64,000 bases of DNA from Pseudoduganella flava (GCF_007830495.1 NZ_VLKW01000006.1:58095-122094); one strand, 5' to 3'. Counted from the stretch's first letter, positions 39,190-48,635 are shown. A program made the numbers and translations. The notes: generated from the letters alone by a model not told the origin.

Positions 39190-39960
39190 ATGTCAAACTT
39201 CATCTTGGAAACAAGGAATTTGACCAAGGAGTTCAAGGGTTTTACTGCTGTCAACGACGTGAACCTGAAGGTCCAGCGGGGCCACATCCACGCACTGATC
39301 GGCCCGAATGGCGCCGGCAAGACCACGTGCTTCAACCTGCTGACGAAGTTCCTCGTCCCGACGTCCGGCCAGATCCTGTTCAACGGCCGCGACATCACGG
39401 CCGCCCGGCCGGCCCAGATCGCCCGGATGGGCGTCATCCGCTCGTTCCAGATTTCAGCCGTCTTTCCCCACCTGACCGTGTTGCAGAACGTGCGCATCGG
39501 CCTGCAGCGCCAGCTGGGCACCACTTTCCACTTCTGGCGCAGCGAGCGCACGCTGGATCGCCTGAACGCACGGGCGATGGAACTGCTGGCCGAAGTCGAC
39601 CTGACCGGCTTTGCCGATACGATCACGGCGGACATGCCGTACGGCCGCAAGCGCGCGCTCGAGATCGCCACGACGCTGGCGATGGAACCCGAACTGATGC
39701 TGCTCGACGAGCCGACCCAGGGCATGGGCCACGAGGACGTGCATCGCGTCACGGAGCTGATCAGGAAGGTCTCCAACGGCCGCACGATCCTGATGGTCGA
39801 ACACAATATGAGCGTCGTCTCGGGCATCTGCGACCGCATCTCCGTGCTGCAGCGGGGCGCGATGCTGGCCGAAGGCAGCTATGCCGAAGTGTCGAAGAAT
39901 CCGCAAGTGATGGAGGCATACATGGGCACTGAAGCAACCGAACTGGCGGGAGAGCATTGA
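39190..39960 (+). CDS. ABC transporter ATP-binding subunit, LivG type
   Basis: 256 residues. Walker A GPNGAGKTTCFNLLTKF (about 37-53), signature region MPYGRKRALEIATTLAMEP, Walker B LMLLDEPTQGMG, and the switch His in VEHNM. One of two ATPases of a branched-chain-amino-acid-type importer. Overlaps the next gene by one base (TGATG). Confidence 0.94.
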   Translation: MSNFILETRNLTKEFKGFTAVNDVNLKVQRGHIHALIGPNGAGKTTCFNLLTKFLVPTSGQILFNGRDITAARPAQIARMGVIRSFQISAVFPHLTVLQNVRIGLQRQLGTTFHFWRSERTLDRLNARAMELLAEVDLTGFADTITADMPYGRKRALEIATTLAMEPELMLLDEPTQGMGHEDVHRVTELIRKVSNGRTILMVEHNMSVVSGICDRISVLQRGAMLAEGSYAEVSKNPQVMEAYMGTEATELAGEH

Positions 39961-40715
39961 TGAACGCTCCGGCCGCCTCCAACGTGCACGTTCCCGCCAG
40001 CGAGCCTGCCCAGACGGCGCTGGAGATCGCCGACCTGCAGGCCTGGTATGGCGAATCGCACATCCTGCACAACGTGAACATCACCGTGCGGCAGGGCGAA
40101 GTGGTGACGCTGCTGGGCCGCAACGGCGCCGGCCGCACGACGACGCTGCGTGCCATCATGGGATTGACGGGCGCGCGCAAGGGCTCCATTCGCATCAACG
40201 GCGTCGAAGCGATCGCGCTGCCCACGCATCGGATCGCCCACCTGGGCGTCGGCTATTGCCCGGAGGAGCGGGGCATCTTCTCGTCGCTGTCCACCGAGGA
40301 AAACCTGCTGCTGCCGCCGACGCTGAAGACGGGCGCGAAGGGCATGTCGATCGACGAGATCTACGACATGTTCCCGAACCTGAAGGAGCGCCGCAACAGC
40401 CAGGGCACGCGGCTGTCCGGCGGCGAGCAGCAGATGCTTGCCGTGGCGCGCATCCTGCGCACAGGCGCGCGCCTGCTGCTGCTCGATGAAATCTCCGAAG
40501 GCCTGGCGCCGGTGATTGTGCAGGGCCTGGCGCGGATGATCCGCACGCTGAAGGCAAAAGGCTACACGATCGTGATGGTCGAACAGAATTTCCGTTTCGC
40601 CGCGCCGCTGGCGGACCGGTTTTATGTGATGGAGCACGGACAGATCGTCGAAACGTTCGCTGCATCCGAACTGAACGCCAAGATGCCGGTGCTCACCGAG
40701 CTTCTGGGCGTGTGA
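39960..40715 (+). CDS. ABC transporter ATP-binding subunit, LivF type
   Basis: 251 residues. The signature LSGGEQQMLAVARIL, Walker B LLLLDEISEGLAP and VEQN are all normal, but Walker A reads GRNGAGRTTTLRAIMG: the invariant Lys is Arg (residue 59, codon at 40134-40136). The LivG partner has a normal Lys. The gene overlaps LivG by one base. Possibly one degenerate site in a heterodimeric ATPase (inference). Confidence 0.93.
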   Translation: MNAPAASNVHVPASEPAQTALEIADLQAWYGESHILHNVNITVRQGEVVTLLGRNGAGRTTTLRAIMGLTGARKGSIRINGVEAIALPTHRIAHLGVGYCPEERGIFSSLSTEENLLLPPTLKTGAKGMSIDEIYDMFPNLKERRNSQGTRLSGGEQQMLAVARILRTGARLLLLDEISEGLAPVIVQGLARMIRTLKAKGYTIVMVEQNFRFAAPLADRFYVMEHGQIVETFAASELNAKMPVLTELLGV

Positions 40716-40780
40716 CAGGCAGGGAAGTCCCGGCCGCCGCCGGCGCGGCGGCTCCACAATACTTCATCAATGGAGACACT

Positions 40781-41989
40781 ATGAAACGCAAAGCTATCGC
40801 CACTGCGGCTGCCGTCCTCTGCGCCATCGGCCTGTCCGGCGCCGCCTCCGCCCAGGTCTCGGGCGACACGATCAAGATCGGTTTCATCACCGATATGTCC
40901 GGCCTGTACACCGACATCGACGGCGCCGGCGGCGCCGAAGCGATCAAGATGGCGATCGCCGATGCAGGCACCGTCATCGCCGGCAAGAAGGTCGAATTCA
41001 TCTCCGCCGATCACCAGAACAAGGCCGACATCGCCGGTTCGAAGGCGCGTGAGTGGTTCGACCAGCAGGGTGTGGACCTGCTGATCGGCGGCACGAATTC
41101 CAGCGCGAACCTGGCGATGGCGAAGGTGGCGGCCGAGAAGAAGAAGATCTTCATCTCGATCGGCGCGGGTTCGTCGCGGCTGACGAACGAGGAGTGCACA
41201 CCGTACACGGTCCACTATGCGTACGACACGGCGGCGCTGGCGCGCGGCACCGGCACGGCGATCGTCAAGCAGGGCGGCAAGGACTGGTACTTCATGACGG
41301 CGGACTATGCGTTCGGGCAGTCGCTGGAGTCCGATACCGCGGCCGTCGTGAAGGCGGGCGGCGGCCGCGTGCTGGGCTCGGTCAAGCACCCGTTGTCGGC
41401 TTCGGACTTCTCGTCGTTCCTGCTGCAGGCGCAGGCATCGAAGGCGCAGATCCTGGGCCTGGCGAACGCGGGCGGCGACGCGATCAATTCGATCAAGGCC
41501 GCCAACGAATTCGGCATCACGAAGAAGATGAAGCTGGCCGGCCTGCTGATCTTCATTAACGACATCCACTCGCTGGGCCTGAACGTCACCCAGGGCATGT
41601 ACCTGACGGACGGTTGGTATTGGGACATGAATGCGGACACCCGCGCCTGGTCGAAGCGCTATTTCGCGAAGATGAAGAAGGAGCCGTCGATGCTGCAGGC
41701 GGCCGATTACTCGGCGGCGTCGAATTACCTGAAGGCGGTGAAAGCCGTCGGCACCGACGATTCGGACAAGGTGATGGCCTACCTGAAGAAAACGCCGATC
41801 AACGACATGTTCACGAAGAACGGCGTGATCCGTCCGGACGGCCGCATGGTGCACGACATGTACCTGATGGAAGTGAAGAAGCCGTCCGAATCGAAGTACC
41901 CATGGGACTATTACAAGCTGGTGACGACGATCCCGGGCGACCAGGCGTATATGAAGAAGGAAGAAACCAAGTGCGCGCTGTGGAAGTGA
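40781..41989 (+). CDS. ABC transporter periplasmic substrate-binding protein
   Basis: 402 residues from the ATG at 40781, which follows GGAGA and gives the signal peptide MKRKAIATAAAVLCAIGLSG ... ASA. Type I periplasmic-binding fold: IKIGFITDMSGLYTDIDGAG, then ADHQNKADIAGSKAREWFDQ. Similar to proteins for amino acids or aromatic/amide compounds, so the substrate is open. Placed between the ATPases and the permeases. It is spaced 346 bp from LivH. Confidence 0.93.
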   Translation: MKRKAIATAAAVLCAIGLSGAASAQVSGDTIKIGFITDMSGLYTDIDGAGGAEAIKMAIADAGTVIAGKKVEFISADHQNKADIAGSKAREWFDQQGVDLLIGGTNSSANLAMAKVAAEKKKIFISIGAGSSRLTNEECTPYTVHYAYDTAALARGTGTAIVKQGGKDWYFMTADYAFGQSLESDTAAVVKAGGGRVLGSVKHPLSASDFSSFLLQAQASKAQILGLANAGGDAINSIKAANEFGITKKMKLAGLLIFINDIHSLGLNVTQGMYLTDGWYWDMNADTRAWSKRYFAKMKKEPSMLQAADYSAASNYLKAVKAVGTDDSDKVMAYLKKTPINDMFTKNGVIRPDGRMVHDMYLMEVKKPSESKYPWDYYKLVTTIPGDQAYMKKEETKCALWK

Positions 41990-42335
41990 CGCGTGCGCAC
42001 CTGCTCCCGCCCGCTGGAGGGCAGGCGCGCAGTTGAAGCTGGCCGGCGGCGTGCCGCCGGTTTGTTGGACGGGCCGGCGCGCCCGCCTGATGGGCTCAGG
42101 TGGGCTCAGGTCGGCTCAGGTGGGTTCGGGGCGGCTTGGTTGCACGCGGTTGCAGTCGGGCGCACCGAGGCGCACCAAGAATCGCTGAAGGGCAATGAAG
42201 AGCACGGACGGGCACTGAGGAGTGCTGACGTGCACGCGGTTGTGCTCACTTGCGCCTTCATGCCGGCCTCTGCGGTAACGAAGCGGCGGCGCCACGTCGC
42301 CCGGTCCACGTTTTCCTTACATTGAACGAGTAGCC
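41990..42335 (+). other. Long spacer inside the transporter operon, with a 10-bp tandem repeat
   Basis: Contains a GC-rich stem (CCGGCGGCGTGCCGCCGG, about 42042-42060) that may attenuate transcription after the binding-protein gene. A four-unit tandem repeat of a 10-mer TGGGCTCAGG lies at 42091-42130 with decay in the last unit. No gene is seen. It may boost the binding-protein-to-permease ratio (inference). Confidence 0.5.
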
Positions 42336-43220
42336 ATGGAAATATTCGGCAAACCTGTGCCTTTCATGATGAGCCAGCTTCTGTTGGGCCTCGTCAACGG
42401 CTCCTTCTATGCGATGTTGTCGCTTGGCCTGGCCGTGATTTTCGGCCTGCTCAACGTGATCAACTTCTCGCATGGCGCCATGTACATGGCGGGCGCCTTC
42501 CTCGCCTGGATGGGCATGTCCTACCTCGGCATGAGTTACTGGACGATGCTGCTGGCGGCACCGATCGTCGTCGGCCTGCTCGGCATCGTCATCGAAAAAA
42601 CGATGCTGCGCTGGCTGTACAAGCTGGACCACCTGTACGGGCTGTTGCTGACGTTCGGGATCACCCTGCTGGTTGAAGGGGTATTCCGGTCGTTCTACGG
42701 CGTGTCCGGCCAGCCGTTCGAGACCCCGGAACTGCTGAGCGGGGCAACGGACCTGGGCTTCATGCTGCTGCCGAACTACCGCGCCTGGGTCGTCGTCGCG
42801 TCTCTCGTTGTCTGTCTGGCTACCTGGTTCGTCATCGAGAAAACCCGGCTGGGCGCCTATCTGCGGGCTGGTACGGAAAACCCGAAGCTGGTCGAGGCGT
42901 TCGGCATCAACGTGCCGCTGATGGTCACGCTGACGTATGGCTTCGGCGTGGCGCTGGCCGGCCTTGCCGGCGTGCTGGCGGCGCCGATCATCCAGGTGTC
43001 GCCGCTGATGGGCTCGAACCTGATCATCGTCGTGTTCGCCGTCGTCGTCATCGGCGGCATGGGCTCGATCCTCGGCTCGATCGTCACCGGCCTGGGCCTC
43101 GGTGTCATCGAGGGATTGACGCGCGTGTTCTATCCGGAATTCTCGTCGACCGTCGTGTTCCTCGTGATGGTGATCGTGCTGCTGCTGCGTCCCGCCGGCC
43201 TGTTCGGCAAAGAAAAATGA
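42336..43220 (+). CDS. ABC transporter permease, LivH type
   Basis: 294 residues, about eight hydrophobic segments. LLLGLVNGSFYAMLSLGLAV IFGLLNVINFSHGAMYM is the LivH-type N-terminus; IGGMGSILGSIVTGLGLGVI is the conserved loop contacting the ATPase. Inner membrane. It pairs with the LivM-type permease 10 bp downstream. Confidence 0.95.
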   Translation: MEIFGKPVPFMMSQLLLGLVNGSFYAMLSLGLAVIFGLLNVINFSHGAMYMAGAFLAWMGMSYLGMSYWTMLLAAPIVVGLLGIVIEKTMLRWLYKLDHLYGLLLTFGITLLVEGVFRSFYGVSGQPFETPELLSGATDLGFMLLPNYRAWVVVASLVVCLATWFVIEKTRLGAYLRAGTENPKLVEAFGINVPLMVTLTYGFGVALAGLAGVLAAPIIQVSPLMGSNLIIVVFAVVVIGGMGSILGSIVTGLGLGVIEGLTRVFYPEFSSTVVFLVMVIVLLLRPAGLFGKEK

Positions 43221-43230
43221 AAGGTCAGCC

Positions 43231-44205
43231 ATGAACAAGCAAATCGGTTACGGGCTGGCGCTGCTGGCGGCGCTGGCGGCGCCATATGTCGGTTACCCCG
43301 TCTTCCTGATGAAGTTGCTGTGCTTCGCGCTGTTCGCCAGCGCGTTCAACCTGCTGATCGGCTTCACGGGCCTGCTGTCGTTCGGCCACGCGGCGTTCTT
43401 CGGCATGGCCGGCTACGTGACGGGCAATGCACTGAAGAGCTGGGGACTGCCGTTTGAACTGGGCATCGTGGCCGGCATTGTCGCGGCGGGGCTGATCGGC
43501 CTCGTCATCGGCGGGCTGGCGATCCGCCGCTCCGGCATCTACTTCTCGATGATCACGCTGGCGCTGGCGCAGATGGTGTACTTCGGCGCGCTGCGCTACA
43601 CGGCCTTCACGGGAGGCGAGGACGGCTTGCAGGGCGTGCCGCGCGGCCGCCTGCTGGGTGTGCTCGACCTGTCCAGCGACCTGGCCTTGTACTTCGTCGT
43701 GCTGGCGATCGCCGTCGCCGCCTTCGCGCTGATCGTGCGCACCGTCCATTCGCCGTTCGGCCAGGTGCTGAAGGCGATCAAGGAAAACGAGCCGCGCGCG
43801 ATCTCGCTGGGCTACGACGTCGACAGGTACAAGCTGATGGCGTTCGTGCTGTCCGCCGCGCTGGCGGGGCTGGCCGGCGCGCTGAAGACGATCGTGCTGG
43901 GGTTCGAGACGCTGACGGATGTGCACTGGTCTATGTCCGGCCTCGTCATCCTGATGACCCTGGTGGGCGGCATGGGCACCCTGGCCGGGCCGCTGTTGGG
44001 CGCGATCCTGATCATCGCGCTGGAGAACAAGCTGGGCGACGTCGGCACGATGCTCGCGACCGGCACGGGTATCGAATGGTTCAATACGCTGGGTGAAGCG
44101 GTCAGCATGGTGACGGGCCTGATCTTCGTGGCCTGCGTGCTGCTGTTCCGGCGCGGCATCGTCGGCGAGATCGTCGCGGCGCTGGGCAGGAGAAAACCAG
44201 CGTGA
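43231..44205 (+). CDS. ABC transporter permease, LivM type
   Basis: 324 residues, about eight to ten membrane segments. LLIGFTGLLSFGHAAFFGMA (LivM motif), and the EAA-like loop MTLVGGMGTLAGPLLGAILI. Last gene of the five-gene operon; a terminator follows 12 bp after the stop. Confidence 0.95.
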   Translation: MNKQIGYGLALLAALAAPYVGYPVFLMKLLCFALFASAFNLLIGFTGLLSFGHAAFFGMAGYVTGNALKSWGLPFELGIVAGIVAAGLIGLVIGGLAIRRSGIYFSMITLALAQMVYFGALRYTAFTGGEDGLQGVPRGRLLGVLDLSSDLALYFVVLAIAVAAFALIVRTVHSPFGQVLKAIKENEPRAISLGYDVDRYKLMAFVLSAALAGLAGALKTIVLGFETLTDVHWSMSGLVILMTLVGGMGTLAGPLLGAILIIALENKLGDVGTMLATGTGIEWFNTLGEAVSMVTGLIFVACVLLFRRGIVGEIVAALGRRKPA

Positions 44206-44217
44206 CCCCCGATCACG

Positions 44218-44244
44218 ACGCCGGCCAAGCCGGCGTTGTTTTTT
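44218..44244 (+). terminator. Terminator of the liv-type operon
   Basis: ACGCCGGC-CAA-GCCGGCGT followed by TGTTTTTTG, directly after the LivM-type permease gene. Confidence 0.88.
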
Positions 44245-44296
44245 GAGCAGGAGGTTTCAGCAAGCAAGCTGTTTCATTGACTGATAAGAGGACAAC

Positions 44297-46354
44297 ATGA
44301 TGAACACATCGAAAACCGCGCTGGCGCTGGCTGCTGGGCTGGCGCTGGCCGGTTGCGGCGGCGACCACGACGACGACGAGGAAGTGCTGAACCAGAAGCC
44401 GGCCTACCTCGGCACGATCACGTCAACCAGTTACGACGGCACCACGGACGACCTGTTGACGGCGGGACTGGGCGTCAGCGGCCTGGCGTCCGCGACGGCG
44501 CCGGCCTACAACGATCCGGGCAACCCGACGCCCCGCGAACTGCGCCGCAACGCCATCTTCTCGAACTACCGGGCGGTGATCGACATCGCGGCGAACAGTG
44601 GCTACGGCAGCCTGTACGGCCCCAACGTCAACGCGGCCGGGCAGCCGACCAACGGCAACGGCATGGTCGCCGGCACGGAATATATCGCGTACGCGGACGA
44701 CGGCTCGGGCCGGCAAAACGTCACGCTGATGGTGCAGGTGCCGAACACGTTCGATCCGTCCAACCCGTGCATCGTCACGGGCACCTCGAGCGGCTCGCGC
44801 GGCATCTACGGCGCCATCGCGACGTCGGGGGAGTGGGGGCTGAAGAACAACTGCGCCGTGGCCTATGCGGACAAGGGCAGCGGCAACGGCCTGTACACGT
44901 TCGAGGACGACAGCGTGAACCTGCAGAACGGCCAGCGCTCGTCGCGCACCGCGGCCGGCAAGAATGCGATCTTCGCGCCCGAGCTGAGCGATACGCAGCG
45001 GGCCGCCTACGCGCAGCAGTACCCGGGCCGCATCGCGTTCAAGCACGCGCACTCGCAGCTCAATCCGGAAAAGGACTGGGGCAAGATCACGCTGCAGGCG
45101 GTCGAGTTCGCGATGTACGTGCTCAATGAGAAATACGGCGTGCAGTCGCGCGACGGCACCGGCCACCTGGTGCGCTACACCCCGTCGAACACGCTGACGA
45201 TCGCATCGTCGATCTCGAACGGCGGCGGCTCCGCGCTGCTGGCCGCCGAGCAGGATACGCAAGGGCTGATTGATGCCGTCGCCGTCACGGAACCGCAGAT
45301 CCAGCCGAACAAGACGACGGGGTACACCGTGCGCCAGGCCGGTATCACGGTGCCGGCGCAGGGCAAGGCTCTGCTGGACTACAGCAGCTACGCGGCGCTG
45401 TACGAACCGTGTATCGCCGGCAGTGCCGGCCGCTGCCAGGCACTGGTGCAGAAGGGCTTGTTGAGCGGGATCGACCAGGCATCGCTCGTGTCGGATGCGC
45501 GGGCTCGGTTGCGTGCGTACGGCTGGACGGCCGATACGGAACCGCTGCAGGCGGCGCACGCGCTGACGAACATCCTCGTCGCCGTCACCTACGTGAATGC
45601 GTATGGCAAGTTCTCCGTGACGGACAATGTGTGCGGCTTCAGCTGGGCGCAGACGGATACCGGCGGCGCGCCGATACCGTTCACGTCGGTAGCGAAAGCG
45701 GCTAGCTTCGCGACGCAAAGCGGCATCATCGGCACGCCCGTCTACGAGCAATCCGTTGGCGGAGCGAAGGCTTACAACCTGGCCGTATCGCCGTCGACCG
45801 GCCTCGACGACCAGGCGCTGGACGGCTTCCTGTGCATCCGCTCGCTGGCAACCGGCGTCGATCCGGTGACGGGTGCGCCGCTGTCGGGCGACATGGCAAC
45901 ACAGAGCGCACGCGTGCGGGCGGGCATGACGGAAGTGCAGGCGACCGGCAATCTGCGCGGCAAGCCGGCGGTCATCGTCGCGGGCCGCTCCGATACGCTG
46001 ATTCCGGTCAACCATGCGTCGCGTGCCTACCTGGGGCTGAACGCATCGGCGGAAGGGGCCGCCAGCAAGCTGCGCTATGTCGAGGTGACGAATGCAAACC
46101 ACTTCGACAGCTTCGCGAACGCGCTGCCGAACGTGATCGTGCCGCTGCACGTGTATCTGTTCCGGGCGCTGGACGCCGTCTATGCCAACCTGAAGAACAA
46201 CACGACGGCACTGCCGCCGTCGCAGGTGGTGCACACGACGACGCGCGCGGATTCGTCGACGGCGATCACGGTGGCGAACTTGCCGCCGCTGGCGGCGTCA
46301 CCCGGATCGAATGCGATCACCGTCAACGGCACCACGGTGAACGTGCCGGACTGA
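44297..46354 (+). CDS. D-(-)-3-hydroxybutyrate oligomer hydrolase, lipoprotein
   Basis: 685 residues. Degrades 3-hydroxybutyrate oligomers in PHB turnover. N-terminus with lipobox LALAGCGG (LALAAGLALAGC), then the family-wide KPAYLGTITSTSYDGTTDDL. The putative nucleophile Ser is in ASSISNGGGSALLAAEQD. The protein matches the usual length of the family (about 690-720). Start at the first of two adjacent ATGs. Exported, lipid-anchored. Single gene. Confidence 0.92.
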   Translation: MMNTSKTALALAAGLALAGCGGDHDDDEEVLNQKPAYLGTITSTSYDGTTDDLLTAGLGVSGLASATAPAYNDPGNPTPRELRRNAIFSNYRAVIDIAANSGYGSLYGPNVNAAGQPTNGNGMVAGTEYIAYADDGSGRQNVTLMVQVPNTFDPSNPCIVTGTSSGSRGIYGAIATSGEWGLKNNCAVAYADKGSGNGLYTFEDDSVNLQNGQRSSRTAAGKNAIFAPELSDTQRAAYAQQYPGRIAFKHAHSQLNPEKDWGKITLQAVEFAMYVLNEKYGVQSRDGTGHLVRYTPSNTLTIASSISNGGGSALLAAEQDTQGLIDAVAVTEPQIQPNKTTGYTVRQAGITVPAQGKALLDYSSYAALYEPCIAGSAGRCQALVQKGLLSGIDQASLVSDARARLRAYGWTADTEPLQAAHALTNILVAVTYVNAYGKFSVTDNVCGFSWAQTDTGGAPIPFTSVAKAASFATQSGIIGTPVYEQSVGGAKAYNLAVSPSTGLDDQALDGFLCIRSLATGVDPVTGAPLSGDMATQSARVRAGMTEVQATGNLRGKPAVIVAGRSDTLIPVNHASRAYLGLNASAEGAASKLRYVEVTNANHFDSFANALPNVIVPLHVYLFRALDAVYANLKNNTTALPPSQVVHTTTRADSSTAITVANLPPLAASPGSNAITVNGTTVNVPD

Positions 46355-46364
46355 ACGCGGCGCT

Positions 46365-46387
46365 GGGGCAGGCAAGCTGCCTGTCCC
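46365..46387. terminator. Stem-loop between convergent genes
   Basis: GGGGCAGGC-AAGCT-GCCTGTCCC, one G-T pair, no long T tract. It lies between the oligomer hydrolase stop and the stop of the small secreted peptide. Confidence 0.5.
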
Positions 46388-46398
46388 GGCGGGAGCTG

Positions 46399-46551
46399 TC
46401 AACAGGTGTCGTTCCGCACGCCACCCGAACACCCGGTCGCACTCTTCGCGCTGAACAAGGCGAAGAATTCGCCAAGGCTGACGCTGTGCGCCGAAGCGGA
46501 AACGGACAACAGGACGGCGGCCGTTGTAGCCGCGGCAAGCAGTTTTTTCAT
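46399..46551 (-). CDS. 50-residue secreted peptide, unknown
   Basis: ATG at 46551 gives MKKLLAAATTAAVLLSVSAS AHS, a clean Sec signal peptide (two Lys, hydrophobic core, ASA cleavage). A mature part of about 28 residues follows with two cysteines (GCSGGV ... NDTC), possibly disulfide linked. No strong ribosome site. It lies between the 3HB-oligomer hydrolase and the broken dehydrogenase. Not in any family I recognise. The very regular signal peptide is the main support. Confidence 0.6.
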   Translation of the reverse strand: MKKLLAAATTAAVLLSVSASAHSVSLGEFFALFSAKSATGCSGGVRNDTC

Positions 46552-46599
46552 GTTCGAGTTTCATCAAAGTGGATGGAACCCGAGCGTAACACGGGAAAT

Positions 46600-47756
46600 T
46601 CATAAGGCCGCGGCATAGATGGCCCGGGCATCGTCGCGCGTCACGTCTCGCGGGTTGTTGCCGAGCAGGCGGGTTTGCAGCATCGCGTCGTCCGCTAGCA
46701 GGTCCAGGTCAGCCGCCGTGATACCGACCTGGCGCAGCGTCCGCTCGACGCCGGTTCTCGTTGCCAGCTGTTCCATCGCAACGGCAAGCGCTTCGGCAAG
46801 CGCGTCGTTGCTGCCGGTCGCATCGGGCACGACGATGGCCGCCAGTTCCGCATACAAGTCCGCCGCCGCAGGCGTGTTTGAAGCGCAGCACATGCGGCAG
46901 CACCAGCGCGTTCGACAACCCATGCGGCACGTGGAAGATGCCGCCGATCGGGTAGGCGAGGGCGTGCACGGCGGCGACCGGGGCGTTGGCGAACGCCTGC
47001 CCGGCCAGCGTGGCGCCCAGCAGCATCGCCTGCCGGGCTTCGATGTCGGCACCCCGTTCGCAGGCCCGTACCAGCTGTCCAGAAAGCAGGCGCAGCGCTT
47101 CGCGCGCCAGCATGTCGGACAGTGGATTCTTCTTGTGCCGGCTCGTGTAGGCTTCGATCGCGTGCACCATCACGTCGATGCCGGTGGCCGCAGTGACGCG
47201 GGGGCAGACCCACGGTCAGTTGTGAATCGAGCACGGCAAGGTCCGCGAACAGTTGGGGAGCGACGATGCCCATCTTGGTCCTCGCACCTGTCGTCACGAT
47301 CGCGATGTGGGTGGCCTCGGACCCGGTCCCCGCCGTCGTCGGCACCTGCACGAGCGGCAGCCGGGTACTGCGGACATTGCCGATGCCGTAAGCCTCGGCG
47401 AGCGGCTGGCCGCTGCCGGCCAGCACGGCAATGAGCTTGGCGACGTCCATTGAGCTGCCACCGCCGAGGCCAATGACGACATCCGTGCCGTGCTCGCGCG
47501 CCGCCTCGACCGCGGCAAGGACGACGGCGTCTGGTGGATCGGCCACGACGTCTCCATACGTTTTCACGTGAAAACCGGCGGCCTCCAGGCTGGCGATCGG
47601 CGCGGCTGCCAGGCCGGTGGCGAGAAGTCCCGCATCGATGACGAGCAGGGCACGCTGTGCCTGAGGGAAGCGTTCCCGTACCAGGTTGCCGAGGCGGTCC
47701 GCGGCTCCGCAGGCCGACACGAAATGCGGCACGGTACTGAAGGAGAAATCGTTCAT
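46600..47756 (-). pseudogene. Iron-containing alcohol dehydrogenase, broken by two frameshifts
   Basis: Read on the minus strand, the N-terminal frame (MNDFSFSTVPHFVSACGAAD, then GLGGGSSMDVAKLIAVLAGS and TTAGTGSEATHIAIVTTGAR) runs to about 47205. It then continues in another frame (MVHAIEAYTSRHKKNPLSDM ... HALAYPIGGIFHVPHGLSNA) to about 46880, then in a third (ADLYAELAAIVVPDATGSND ... RDDARAIYAAAL). Each shift fits one extra base in a homopolymer (G5 at 47200-47204, T3 at 46877-46879). Full length if joined (about 385 residues). Either a recent pseudogene or base-call errors. Confidence 0.85.
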
Positions 47757-47846
47757 GGCATCTCCATCGACGGTGATCCCCAAGCATACACCAGGCAGTG
47801 CCGTGTTTTCTTCCGTACAATGTCGAGTTCGTCTTGAGGAGGAACG

Positions 47847-48611
47847 ATGCTGGATGTGGCGATGTTGGGCGTGGCGGCGTTTTCGGCCGGGCTGGTCGAT
47901 GCGGTGGTCGGCGGGGGAGGGTTGATCCAGATCCCGGTGCTCTTTTCCCTGTTTGGTAACACGGCCCCGGCAACGCTGCTCGGGACGAGCAAGCTGGCCG
48001 GCATCTTCGGCACGGCGGCAGCGGCCGTCAACTATGCCCGGCGTGTGCGCATCGCATGGACGGCCGCGGCGCCGGCCGCATTCACCGCGTTCCTGTTTTC
48101 GTTCTTTGGCGCGTACACGGTGACGCGCATTCCGGCCGACTTCATGCGTACACTGCTGCCGTTCGTGCTGATTGCGGTGGCCGTGTACACGTTCCGCCGC
48201 AAGGACTTCGGCAGCGTACACGCGCCGTTGCACACCGGGTTGAAGGAGCGCCTGCTGTCCGTGGTGATCGGTGCGGGCATTGGTTTCTATGATGGCTTCT
48301 TCGGCCCCGGCACCGGCAGCTTCCTCGTGTTCCTGTTCGTTCGGCTGTTTGGGTTCGACTTCCTCGGTGCATCGGCCGTGGCGAAAGTGGTCAACGTGGC
48401 GTGCAACCTGTCCGCGCTGATGTGGTTCGGGTACAGCGGCCATCTGCTCTGGCAGCTGGGGTTGATGATGGCCGTGTGCCAGGTGGCGGGTTCGCTGATG
48501 GGGACAAAGCTGGCGATGAAGCACGGCAGCGGTTTCGTTCGACGGGTGTTCCTCGTCGTGGTGACGATTCTGATCGTGAAGACGTCCGGGGATGCCTGGC
48601 AACGCTGGTGA
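47847..48611 (+). CDS. TSUP-family permease (TauE/SafE)
   Basis: 254 residues, about seven or eight membrane segments. AAFSAGLVDAVVGGGGLIQIP and GFYDGFFGPGTGSFLVFLFV are the two repeated halves of the sulfite exporter TauE/SafE family. Substrate is probably a sulfur compound or organic acid. Divergent from the broken dehydrogenase. A GAGGAACG ribosome site precedes the ATG. Confidence 0.92.
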   Translation: MLDVAMLGVAAFSAGLVDAVVGGGGLIQIPVLFSLFGNTAPATLLGTSKLAGIFGTAAAAVNYARRVRIAWTAAAPAAFTAFLFSFFGAYTVTRIPADFMRTLLPFVLIAVAVYTFRRKDFGSVHAPLHTGLKERLLSVVIGAGIGFYDGFFGPGTGSFLVFLFVRLFGFDFLGASAVAKVVNVACNLSALMWFGYSGHLLWQLGLMMAVCQVAGSLMGTKLAMKHGSGFVRRVFLVVVTILIVKTSGDAWQRW

Positions 48612-48612
48612 T

Positions 48613-48628
48613 TGTTTCACGTGGAACA
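48613..48628. promoter_or_regulatory. parS: parS site 1
   Basis: TGTTTCACGTGGAACA, matching the bacterial parS consensus TGTTNCACGTGAAACA at all but one position (A to G in the right half). ParB loads here. Confidence 0.9.
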
Positions 48629-48635
48629 TCGACTG

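Noticed and set aside
47810..48629. N-terminal extension of the dehydrogenase frame running opposite the TSUP permease gene
   Set aside because: The real dehydrogenase start is MNDFSFS at 47756; the upstream part is antisense to the permease.
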